Shown here piece by piece: positions 1-7,046 of a stretch of 64,000 nt of DNA. Below the pieces are notes generated by a model. The model had not been told where the DNA came from. It did not search any database and saw only the letters and a list, made by a program, of their open reading frames with translations. The DNA comes from Chitinophagales bacterium (GTDB lineage: Bacteria; Bacteroidota; Bacteroidia; Chitinophagales; Saprospiraceae). Positions within the stretch are counted from its first letter, which is position 1; each line of letters starts with the position of its first letter. A program made the translations under genes and the position numbers. The stretch spans positions 1-64,000 of the forward strand of contig JAFLBO010000005.1 of NCBI GenBank assembly GCA_017303475.1, given 5' to 3'.

Positions 1-1349
1 GTGTAGAACTGTGGTCAATCGACGCTGCTGGCAACGCTGACTACTGCGAAACATACGTAATCGTACAGGACAACCTGGGCAACTGCGGCAATGGCACAAC
101 CATTAACGTAGCAGGTGCACTGAAAACTGAAATGGTTGAAGGTGTTGATGAGGCCCTGGTTTCAGTATCGGGCACGAGCAATCTGGCAGTTCCATTTAGT
201 TTTATGGATATGACAGATTCTCAGGGAGTGTATACTATCCTCAATAGTGTGCCGGTAGCATCTACGTTCGTGATCTCTCCTGAGAAGGACGACAACCCAC
301 TGAACGGTGTAACTACTTATGACTTGGTACTGATCAGCAAGCACATCCTGGGTCTTGAGCCACTCAACAGCCCGTACAAGATGATTGCAGCAGATGCGAA
401 CAAATCTGGTTCTATCACCACGTTTGACATTGTGGAGATCCGTAAGTTGATTCTCGGTATCTACACTGAGCTTCCAAACAACACCAGCTGGCGCTTTGTA
501 GACAAGTCATTCTCGTTCCCGAACGCGAATAACCCATTCCAAACGCTATTCCCGGAAACCATCTCTGTGGCTGATGCCTTGCACAACCAGGTAGATAAAG
601 ATTTCGTGGGTGTAAAAGTGGGCGATGTCAATAACTCGGTGGTTGCAAACGCCAATATGCATGCTGAAGAGCGGACAATAGGTACCACAATCTTCGACGT
701 TAGCATCTCATCTCCCCTTTCCGATTGGAGAGGGGCAGGGGGAGAGGTTAAGGCAGGCGAGGAATTTGAAGTCACTTTCACTGCAGCCGATAAGTTGAAA
801 GGCTTCCAGTTCACGATGCTGCAGGATGGCTTAAAAACGGTAGGCGTTAAAGAAGAAGACGGCATCACGGCCGGCAACTTCGGAACGATCTTCGAAGGAG
901 CTACGACAGTATCTGTAGATGGTCCGCAGGCATTCATCCTGCGCATGCGTGCAGAAAAGGCCGGTAATTTGAGCGAAATGCTGGGCGTAAGCGGCGCCAT
1001 CACCCGCGCTGAAGCTTACAGCGAAGCTGGTCGCCTAAACATAGCGCTCCGCTTCACGTCCCCGCAGGGGACCAACATAAATAGCCAGGGTTTCGAGTTG
1101 TATCAGAACCAGCCTAATCCGTTTGTGAACAAAACGACGATTGGGTTCTTCCTTCCGGAGGCAACCGAAGCTACCTTGAGCGTATTTGATGAAACGGGTC
1201 GTACGGTGTATCAGCAAAAAGGCAATTTTGCCAAGGGAGAAAATGCCATTGTGTTGGATCGGGCATTGCTCAATACGACAGGAGTGTTATTCTATCAGCT
1301 GGAAACGTCCAATGATAGTGCAACCCGTAAGATGATACAGGTGAAGTAA
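1..1349 (+). CDS. Large secreted surface protein, 3' part only (dockerin-like domain plus T9SS sorting domain)
   Basis: The reading frame is open from the first bases of the window, so the gene starts upstream; the first ATG inside the window (132) is internal. The upstream part reads like the end of a cysteine-containing adhesion repeat. Around 300-480 lies a dockerin-like duplicated helix-loop segment (GVTTYDLVLISKHILG, then ANKSGSITTFDIVEIRKLILG). The last 80 or so residues (NQPNPFVNKTTIGFFLPE to the end) form a type A T9SS C-terminal sorting domain, which in this phylum directs export across the outer membrane and surface attachment. A G/C-rich repeat at 707-750 is read in frame between the two. 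The true length and N-terminal function cannot be known from here; an adhesin or surface enzyme are both possible. Confidence 0.85.
   Translation, partial: VELWSIDAAGNADYCETYVIVQDNLGNCGNGTTINVAGALKTEMVEGVDEALVSVSGTSNLAVPFSFMDMTDSQGVYTILNSVPVASTFVISPEKDDNPLNGVTTYDLVLISKHILGLEPLNSPYKMIAADANKSGSITTFDIVEIRKLILGIYTELPNNTSWRFVDKSFSFPNANNPFQTLFPETISVADALHNQVDKDFVGVKVGDVNNSVVANANMHAEERTIGTTIFDVSISSPLSDWRGAGGEVKAGEEFEVTFTAADKLKGFQFTMLQDGLKTVGVKEEDGITAGNFGTIFEGATTVSVDGPQAFILRMRAEKAGNLSEMLGVSGAITRAEAYSEAGRLNIALRFTSPQGTNINSQGFELYQNQPNPFVNKTTIGFFLPEATEATLSVFDETGRTVYQQKGNFAKGENAIVLDRALLNTTGVLFYQLETSNDSATRKMIQVK
707..750. repeat. Short imperfect-palindrome repeat inserted in frame inside a coding region
   Basis: The bases from ctcatctcccc to gggggagaggtta can fold: CCCCTTTCC (713-721) pairs with GGAGAGGGG (727-735). 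They resemble the C/T-rich, A/G-rich mini-palindromes dispersed through many Bacteroidota genomes. Here the element is translated in frame as SSPLSDWRGAGGEV between ordinary protein sequence. Seen directly: composition, palindrome and open frame. Inferred: that it is a dispersed element. Confidence 0.55.
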
Positions 1350-1376
1350 ATTAAGGTGGATTTTAATGTAATGTAA

Positions 1377-1412
1377 CGTCGGAAGGGTTCAAAACCCTTC
1401 CGACGTTTTTTT
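1377..1412 (+). terminator. Intrinsic terminator after the surface-protein gene
   Basis: A 13-bp perfect stem (CGTCGGAAGGGTT, 1377-1389, with its complement at 1393-1405), a 3-base loop and a run of seven T follow the stop codon by 27 bases. This is a strong rho-independent terminator for the upstream plus-strand gene. Confidence 0.9.
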
Positions 1413-1434
1413 ACCGGTCGCAGGCTGACTCACT

Positions 1435-1504
1435 CCCGTAAGCCGGAATGGTATTCCGGCCTGGAACATTCCCAAGTCAGCGGGCAACGTGAGTTGTCAT
1501 CCCG
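1435..1504. repeat. 70-bp intergenic repeat, copy 1
   Basis: This block is about 90% identical to 1599-1668. Each copy begins CCCGTA and contains the small palindrome GCCGGAAT-n3-ATTCCGGC, followed by the shared stretch ggcctggaacattcccaag. Short ORFs across it look like chance. The whole 1413-1760 spacer is made of this repeat pair, a linking segment and a long hairpin; no gene is seen there. Confidence 0.75.
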
Positions 1505-1598
1505 CGCATTGGGGCCTAGACAAGCCGAGTTGCACGGGTTCTTTGCGACAGATTTTCGAGTATCCTGGCTTGTTGTGTAGGTCTCGTTGCGGGTTCCG

Positions 1599-1668
1599 CC
1601 CGTATGCCGGAATGATATTCCGGCCTGGAACATTCCCAAGCCAACGGGCAACGTGGGTTGTCACCCCG
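1599..1668. repeat. 70-bp intergenic repeat, copy 2
   Basis: Second direct copy of the 1435-1504 block, 164 bp downstream, with the inner palindrome kept as GCCGGAAT-GAT-ATTCCGGC. The mismatches (a/t, g/a, t/c, g/a) are scattered substitutions, suggesting an old duplication or two insertions of one dispersed element. Confidence 0.75.
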
Positions 1669-1691
1669 ATTCTCGGGATGACAACCCACGT
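1651..1691. repeat. Long hairpin between convergent genes
   Basis: The arm 1651-1669 (ACGTGGGTTGTCACCCCGA) pairs with 1673-1691 across a 3-base loop with one mismatch. It overlaps the end of repeat copy 2. It has no T tract on either strand, so it is probably part of the repeat family; it may still protect the 3' end of a transcript from either convergent neighbour. Confidence 0.7.
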
Positions 1692-1760
1692 TGAATTAAA
1701 GCGAGTGAAATTGCTTAGCAGAATGCTACCTAAATGGTGCGGCTGAACCCGCCCACCCAC

Positions 1761-4253
1761 TTATTTCTTCTTCCCTTTCACAGCAGCTTTTTCAACTTTC
1801 TCCTCCTCCATATCACTCAAATTCGCCGCTTCACCAACCTGGGCTCCATTTTTATACCAGAAAAACAGCGCCACTGCGCACAACAGCAAAGCCAAAGCCG
1901 ATGCTGCATACGATACTTTTTCGCCGGTGTAGAAAGATTGTGGCTCAAAACGCATTTCCAACTTCTGTTTCTCACCAGCCGGTAAACGCATACCGCGCAG
2001 CAGGTAATCCACCTTGATCATATCCGGAGCCGGCTGCCCATTGAGGTAGCATTTCCAGCCCTTGGATGGCGGATACCACATTTCAGAGAAAACAGCCAAT
2101 TGCTCCGTTTTAGCGCTGTATTCGTACTCCATTTTGTCAGGGTGATAGCTGGTGAGCTTGATGTAATCGTTGCTGTCACGCTGAATGTTCAACCCCTGGA
2201 GGGTAGAGGCATAGGCTTGTTGCACCACAGCAGAATCCTTAGGGTTCAACGGTCCCAGGGCTTCCAACTCTTCGTCGCCATTGGCTACCACACTGAAATG
2301 GCTTACAAACCAGGCATTTCCGCAGGCTTCAGGGTTGGGGAAAACCTGCCCTTTGTCGGTAATCAGGTACTTACCGTTCATCATACCAATCAAATGCAGG
2401 TTCTGACCTAATCCTTTGGTCAGATACCGGTCCATTACTTCCTGGAAGCGTTGCAACTTGGCGGCATGGTAGCCACTCAAACTCTTATGGAAATACGATG
2501 TGGTTCCATTAGCCGTGATACTTCCGCGACTCAAATCCAGTACACGGTAATGAGGATCGGGGTCGGCTTTGATTTGATTGTCGTAAGCCTCTGGTTTGGG
2601 TGGCGCCGTGGCAGCCTGCTTGGTTTCGTATTTGCTGGAATTAATAGAGCGTGTACAAACAAGCCAAATATCTGCCAACGAAAGCCCTGCAACCAATCCA
2701 ACCATCAGAGCTGCCTTCATTTTGCCTCCCAGGTACATATAAATGATGCCTGCTGCAGCAAGGATAAACGCCAATGAGCGAATCATATCAGAACGCAACA
2801 TGCTGGCGCGATCTTCTTCTAGGAGTTTAAGCAATTGCTGGTTGTCGCCCAAAGCAGTGTCGTTAGGACCACTGGTATTGGCACAAAGCATTCCTATCAC
2901 CGAAAGCAAAACAGTAACGCCTACACCAACCCACACGCCACGCATTTTTACTGCCTTATCTACCGTCGGATCGGTGAGTCGCTGTACGCCCATGGCCGAT
3001 AATGCTGCCACACACAACAAACTTGGTCCAAGCGCCATGGATACCGCCCTGAACTTACTGAACATGGGCAGGTAATCGTACAGGATATCGTTCAAAAAAA
3101 AGTGTTTGCCCCAGGCCAAAGAAAGCATGAATAAACCGCTGAGCGCCAACCACCATTTGATTGGACCTTCTACCAGGTAGGCGCCCAAAAAGAACAAAAA
3201 GCACACAATGGCGCCAAAGTAAATAGCTGTGCCTACAAAGGGTTGATCCCCATTGTAAAACAATGACGCCGCCTGGGCTTGCATCTGAGCCTTGGAGGTA
3301 TTGGGTGGCAATTGCCGAACCAATGCTTTCACCAATTTGGAATCGTCATAAGATTCTCCACCCCCGCCTCCGGCAAAGTGTGGAATCAACAACGTCATGC
3401 TTTCACATACGCCATAGCTCCAGCCAAAAAGGTATTCTTTGCTCAAACCATCTCCTTTATCAGCGCTGGCCTTAAGCTCGGATTTACCGCGTATGGTTTC
3501 CTGACTGTATTCATAGGAGGGCCATAGTTTAGACAGGTTGCTGGCAAAACCAAGCGCAACCGCCAGTCCAAAACCTACCACGGCCTTACCCCAGGACACA
3601 AAAGCGCCATTTTTAATAGCATGAGCCAACTCTACCAACACCAGAATACCTGCAATCAGCAGCGTATAATAAGTAATCTGGACGTGGTTTACGTACACCT
3701 GCATGGAGGTTAACAAGGCTAAAAGCCCGGTTCCAGCCAACCACCTGCCTTTAAACAGCATAAAAGTTGCTGCCAACATTCCCGGTGCAAAAGCCAATGC
3801 GGCCATTTTAGTGGAGTGGCCTGCTTCCAGAATGTCTATATTATAAGTGCTTATGCCATAGGCTGTTGCGCCTATCAAAGCTACCCGCCAATCGGCCCCC
3901 AACGTAATCACCAACAAGTACATGAACATCATGGCAGCAAAAACCTGTGCCCAGATACTGGTTACATCGGTAAAGAAAAAAGAAGCCTTGGCCAGGGGTT
4001 TGGCCAGATTTCCCTCAATAGGCGAATAAATCTGGTATCCCGGCATACCGCCAAAGGTAGAGTTGGTCCAAAGCGGAGCCTTGCCGTCCTTTTTTAAATA
4101 TTCCTGAATTTCCGTTTGAATGCCTCTGGCTTTGTCATTATCAGGTTGTGGAAGCACTTTCCCGCCAAAAAAATTGGGGGCAAAAAAAACAGCCGATACT
4201 GCCAACAAAACCGCAGCGGCAATCAGATGGGGTAGGAATTTTTTAAAATCCAT
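1761..4253 (-). CDS. YfhO-family multispanning membrane protein
   Basis: 830 residues. An N-terminal hydrophobic helix (about residues 8-28) is followed by a loop of the YfhO type (PQPDNDKARGIQTE, then WTNSTFGGMPGYQ). About a dozen hydrophobic segments follow up to about residue 540, then a soluble region of some 230 residues and a last membrane helix near 790. The C-terminus is charged (EEEKVEKAAVKGKKK). YfhO proteins belong to the GT-C-like membrane proteins; the Bacillus member is linked to glycosylation of lipoteichoic acid, but the role in Bacteroidota is not established. The gene lies downstream of a repeat array that fills its entire 5' spacer, so its promoter must lie in or beyond that array. 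Confidence 0.88.
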   Translation of the reverse strand: MDFKKFLPHLIAAAVLLAVSAVFFAPNFFGGKVLPQPDNDKARGIQTEIQEYLKKDGKAPLWTNSTFGGMPGYQIYSPIEGNLAKPLAKASFFFTDVTSIWAQVFAAMMFMYLLVITLGADWRVALIGATAYGISTYNIDILEAGHSTKMAALAFAPGMLAATFMLFKGRWLAGTGLLALLTSMQVYVNHVQITYYTLLIAGILVLVELAHAIKNGAFVSWGKAVVGFGLAVALGFASNLSKLWPSYEYSQETIRGKSELKASADKGDGLSKEYLFGWSYGVCESMTLLIPHFAGGGGGESYDDSKLVKALVRQLPPNTSKAQMQAQAASLFYNGDQPFVGTAIYFGAIVCFLFFLGAYLVEGPIKWWLALSGLFMLSLAWGKHFFLNDILYDYLPMFSKFRAVSMALGPSLLCVAALSAMGVQRLTDPTVDKAVKMRGVWVGVGVTVLLSVIGMLCANTSGPNDTALGDNQQLLKLLEEDRASMLRSDMIRSLAFILAAAGIIYMYLGGKMKAALMVGLVAGLSLADIWLVCTRSINSSKYETKQAATAPPKPEAYDNQIKADPDPHYRVLDLSRGSITANGTTSYFHKSLSGYHAAKLQRFQEVMDRYLTKGLGQNLHLIGMMNGKYLITDKGQVFPNPEACGNAWFVSHFSVVANGDEELEALGPLNPKDSAVVQQAYASTLQGLNIQRDSNDYIKLTSYHPDKMEYEYSAKTEQLAVFSEMWYPPSKGWKCYLNGQPAPDMIKVDYLLRGMRLPAGEKQKLEMRFEPQSFYTGEKVSYAASALALLLCAVALFFWYKNGAQVGEAANLSDMEEEKVEKAAVKGKKK

Positions 4254-4270
4254 GTGTGGTTTGAATTAAA

Positions 4271-4510
4271 GTCATTTTTAGGGTTATTTGGGGGGCATTT
4301 GGGTCATTTAGGGGTCATTTAGGGGTCATTTAGGGGTCATTTGGGTCATTTAGGGGTCATTTAGGTCATTTAGGGGTTATTTTTAGGAGTCATGACTCAA
4401 ATGACTCAAATGACTCAAATGACTATCAAATGACCCCTAAATGACCCAAATGACCCCTAAATGACCTAAATGACCCCTAAATGACCCAAATGACTATCAA
4501 ATGACCCAAA
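4271..4510. repeat. Inverted array of 9-11 bp tandem repeats around a palindromic centre
   Basis: The left arm (4271-4391) is built from units TCATTTAGGGG, TCATTTGGG and TCATTTAGG. The right arm (about 4393-4510) is built from the complementary units CCCCTAAATGA, CCCAAATGA and CCTAAATGA. The arms meet at the perfect palindrome GAGTCATGACTC (4387-4398). The unit order on the two arms also matches over about 40 bases once slightly offset, so a long cruciform or RNA hairpin is possible. It occupies almost the whole spacer between two minus-strand genes. There are no unique spacers, so it is not CRISPR. Confidence 0.9.
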
Positions 4511-4518
4511 GGTAGCAA

Positions 4519-5169
4519 TCAATTCAGGTTCAACAACAACTCCCGCAAGGTGTCGGGCAAAATCTCGTGCCCTCCATCAAAAGGACGTTCCCCGAAATCA
4601 ATGCCGTTTTTATCTTCTATCTCCTGCACAGTATTCATGCGGTCCGGTGTAAGAAACGGATCACTGGTTCCATATAGCAGGTACAGTTTTTTACTCGACA
4701 GATAATCTTTGTGCGCCGCATAATCCAGATCCTCCGGAGGTAATCCCGCCCAAAGCAAAAGGTCATGAAACTGCGGCTTTTTTTCCAGCATCCACCTGCA
4801 AACCGTAGCCGTACCCTGCGAAAACCCAAGTAAAATGATCCGCACATCTTCGGGCAACTGCGGCACATAATGGTTGTATAAATCCTGTAAATACCCGGCA
4901 TAATCATTAATCTCACTCAAACGCTCATGGCGGGTCATCCAATTGGCGCCAATGGGGCCGTCAAATCCCTTGCGGTAAAAATGATTCAACCCCTCAGGCG
5001 CTACCACAAAGGTTTTTTCATTCTCCAATAACCGGAAATTTTCCAAAAACTCACTCGCTAACTGGGCGTAACCATGACAAACAATCCAAAACTGCCTGAC
5101 CTCAGGACCAGGCGTCCCCAAGGTGTAATAATGGGCTGTACGGGTTACCGGAAGGGTGTGATGCTGCAT
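4519..5169 (-). CDS. Alpha/beta hydrolase, phospholipase/carboxylesterase type
   Basis: 216 residues with no signal peptide, so probably cytoplasmic. The order HGYAQLASEF (oxyanion region, residues 32-41), GFSQG (nucleophile Ser117), Asp170 (TSDPFLTP) and His201 (GGHEI) is that of the small carboxylesterase/lysophospholipase family (EstB/YtpA-like, usually 200-230 residues). The substrate cannot be read from the sequence. It is co-directional with the downstream YfhO-like gene but separated from it by the inverted repeat array. The start at the ATG gives a normal N-terminus (MQHHTLPV). Confidence 0.85.
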   Translation of the reverse strand: MQHHTLPVTRTAHYYTLGTPGPEVRQFWIVCHGYAQLASEFLENFRLLENEKTFVVAPEGLNHFYRKGFDGPIGANWMTRHERLSEINDYAGYLQDLYNHYVPQLPEDVRIILLGFSQGTATVCRWMLEKKPQFHDLLLWAGLPPEDLDYAAHKDYLSSKKLYLLYGTSDPFLTPDRMNTVQEIEDKNGIDFGERPFDGGHEILPDTLRELLLNLN

Positions 5170-5240
5170 CGGTTCGGATTTGAAGCGGCTAAAGTACGGT
5201 ATGCATGCTGAGTGACGGCACTTTGAGACGTCAGTTTTCT

Positions 5241-5270
5241 TTGCAACTTTAATTTACTGTGTCACCTTTG
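5241..5270 (+). promoter_or_regulatory. Bacteroidota-type promoter for the response-regulator gene
   Basis: TTG (5241-5243), a 19-base spacer and CACCTTTG (5263-5270) match TTG-N19-TAnnTTTG with a single mismatch. The start codon follows 16 bases later, leaving a very short leader. Confidence 0.6.
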
Positions 5271-5286
5271 TGGTAAATTTCATACT

Positions 5287-6630
5287 TTGGAAAAGATTCT
5301 CATCATCGACGACGAGGTAAAACTGAGTAATCTCCTGGCCCGAATTGTTGGCCTGGAAGGATTTGAGGTCTTTGAGGCCCCCGATTGTAAGAGTGGTTTG
5401 AAAAAACTGGAACAACAACCTGGTATTGCAGTGGTGCTGTCGGATGTCAAGCTGCCCGATGGAAATGGCGTTTCTCTGGTGGAGGAGATAAAAAAAGGTC
5501 ACCCGGAGGTAGAGGTTATTCTGATGACGGCCTATGGAAATATTCAGGACGGTGTGCAGGCTATTAAAAATGGCGCCTTCGATTATATCGTAAAAGGCGA
5601 TGAAAACAATAAGATCATTCCGCTTTTACACCGGGCACTGGACAAGGTCAAACTGACCCGCCGGGTTTCCCAATTGGAAAAACAACTGGGCGAACGTAAT
5701 TCTTTCGATCATATTATTGGTAAAGCCCCTACCATTCAGGCTGCTGTTAAGCTGGCGCAAAAAGTAGCGCCAACAGACACCACAGTGCTGCTGACAGGAG
5801 AAACAGGAACTGGTAAAGAAGTTTTTGCCCAGGCCATTCACCAGGGCAGTCAAAGACGATTGCAGCCGTTTATTGCCATTAATTGTGCCGCTTTTAGCCA
5901 TGATTTGCTTGAAAGCGAATTGTTTGGACATAAAGCGGGAGCCTTCACAGGCGCCATAAAAGATAAAAGAGGCTTGTTCGAAGAAGCCAATGGCGGTACC
6001 CTTTTCATGGATGAAATAGGTGAAATGCCCGCCGACCTGCAAGCCAAAGTACTCCGGGCTTTAGAATCCGGTGAGTTTCTGAAGGTAGGAGAAAGTAAAG
6101 TCCAGAAATCAAATGTGCGCCTTATTGCAGCTACTAATCGTGATCTGCAGGCGGAGATCAATGCCGGACATTTTCGGGCTGATCTTTATTACCGGATTGC
6201 AGTTTTTCAGATTGCATTACCGCCACTGCGCACAAGAAGCGCTGATATTGAAGCGCTGGCAACCTATTTTGCAGATAAATTCGCCATTAAATCTGCCAAA
6301 AAACTCAAATTTATTGAAGCTGAATTCATGTCTGCACTCCAGCAATACTCCTGGCCGGGTAATATCAGAGAACTCAAAAATGTGATCGAACGTAGTGTGA
6401 TTCTCATGGGCGAAGACGGGATATTGCACGTGGAAGAACTTCCGCTGGAACTCCTGAATTTGGCATCCGCTTCTCCCACGGCAGGACAGTCACTTGACCT
6501 TGCTGAAGTAGAAAAATTACATATCCTGAAGGTGCTCCGACAAACAGGTGGCAACAAATCTGAAACAGCCCGACTCCTAAATATAGCACCGGCTACGCTG
6601 TACCGGAAACTGGCTGAATACGGCTGGTAG
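5287..6630 (+). CDS. Sigma-54-dependent response regulator (NtrC family), likely activator of the kdp operon
   Basis: 447 residues. Receiver domain at 1-120 with the acidic pair D8/D9, phospho-acceptor D53 (LSDVKLPDG) and K103. AAA+ domain at about 140-370 with Walker A GETGTGKE (171-178) and the sigma-54 contact loop GAFTGA (218-223). A Fis-type helix-turn-helix (NKSETARLLNIAPATLYRKL) ends the protein. The start is a TTG at 5287, because no ATG upstream is in frame and the receiver must begin with MEKILIIDD. It sits directly upstream of a sigma-54-like promoter and the kdp genes, so it probably replaces KdpE here. It ends in its own terminator. Confidence 0.92.
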   Translation: MEKILIIDDEVKLSNLLARIVGLEGFEVFEAPDCKSGLKKLEQQPGIAVVLSDVKLPDGNGVSLVEEIKKGHPEVEVILMTAYGNIQDGVQAIKNGAFDYIVKGDENNKIIPLLHRALDKVKLTRRVSQLEKQLGERNSFDHIIGKAPTIQAAVKLAQKVAPTDTTVLLTGETGTGKEVFAQAIHQGSQRRLQPFIAINCAAFSHDLLESELFGHKAGAFTGAIKDKRGLFEEANGGTLFMDEIGEMPADLQAKVLRALESGEFLKVGESKVQKSNVRLIAATNRDLQAEINAGHFRADLYYRIAVFQIALPPLRTRSADIEALATYFADKFAIKSAKKLKFIEAEFMSALQQYSWPGNIRELKNVIERSVILMGEDGILHVEELPLELLNLASASPTAGQSLDLAEVEKLHILKVLRQTGGNKSETARLLNIAPATLYRKLAEYGW

Positions 6631-6664
6631 TCTCTCAAATTTAGCCATTAACTCTCTCATTTTG

Positions 6665-6708
6665 AAACACCATTGCAAGCGCTGCCATGCCTTGCAATGG
6701 TGTTTTTT
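6665..6708 (+). terminator. Intrinsic terminator after the response-regulator gene
   Basis: A 15-bp perfect stem (AAACACCATTGCAAG at 6665-6679 with 6691-6705), an 11-base loop and a T-rich tail. It separates the regulator transcript from the kdp operon. Confidence 0.9.
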
Positions 6709-6766
6709 ATTTGTATTCTATTGAAAAAGAATGTGTTGTGATTTTTTATGCCAAGCTTATTTAACG

Positions 6767-6782
6767 TGGCACCTGCTTTGAA
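6767..6782 (+). promoter_or_regulatory. Candidate sigma-54 (-24/-12) promoter of the kdp operon
   Basis: TGGCACCTGCTTTGAA fits the -24 element TGGCAC and the -12 element TTGC with correct spacing (ten bases between GG and the -12 pair); the only flaw is GA instead of GC at -12. It lies after the regulator's terminator and 37 bases before the first small ORF, exactly where an NtrC-type activator from the same locus would act. Confidence 0.6.
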
Positions 6783-6818
6783 TCCGGTATTGGCATACTG
6801 CTTCACCAATGTCATAAC

Positions 6819-6902
6819 ATGTTAACTACCATTCTTCTCCTCGTTGGCCTTGTTTGTTTCCTGGCCTTTTTTGCTTGCATTGATCACTTCGAAAAAATCT
6901 GA
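6819..6902 (+). CDS. 27-residue hydrophobic micropeptide preceding kdpF
   Basis: The ORF begins MLTTILLL and ends CIDHFEKI. It is one membrane helix followed by a short amphipathic, charged tail. It lies after the sigma-54-like promoter and its stop codon is six bases from the kdpF start, so it is very likely cotranscribed. Its size, single helix and charged end resemble KdpF, but it is not a KdpF copy. It could be an extra small subunit or regulator of the Kdp complex, or merely a leader ORF. I do not recognise a named family; coding status is inferred from position, composition and spacing. Confidence 0.55.
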   Translation: MLTTILLLVGLVCFLAFFACIDHFEKI

Positions 6903-6908
6903 ATTGCC

Positions 6909-6986
6909 ATGATGATTCTCTTTTTGCTCTGCATCCTGGTATTTGCATACCTGGTGTATGTATTGCTTAAACCTGAAAAATTCTAA
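6909..6986 (+). CDS. kdpF: KdpF, small stabilising subunit of the K+-ATPase
   Basis: A 25-residue peptide starting MMILFLL with one transmembrane helix and the family ending YLVYVLLKPEKF (E. coli KdpF has the same helix-then-short-tail plan). KdpF sits in the inner membrane at the KdpA/KdpB interface and stabilises the complex. It is immediately upstream of kdpA in the expected order. Two adjacent ATG codons (6909 and 6912) could serve as start. Confidence 0.88.
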   Translation: MMILFLLCILVFAYLVYVLLKPEKF

Positions 6987-7046
6987 CTGGATTCCAGCAG
7001 ACGTTCACAGGATGTCTCCAACCTCCTTTACTACAAAAGCTTGATT

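Noticed and set aside
461..1003. A 180-residue minus-strand ORF opposite the dockerin/T9SS gene
   Set aside because: It is antisense to a clearly coding frame and shows no domain; low stop frequency is explained by the opposite gene's codon use.
1430..1760. Several 73-87 residue ORFs in the 1.4-1.7 kb spacer
   Set aside because: They are translations of the 70-bp repeats and the hairpin on both strands, mutually overlapping, with no recognisable product.
4271..4510. The repeat array as a CRISPR array
   Set aside because: The units are 9-11 bp and adjoin each other with no unique spacers, and they switch orientation at the centre. CRISPR repeats are longer, in one direction, and separated by unique sequence.
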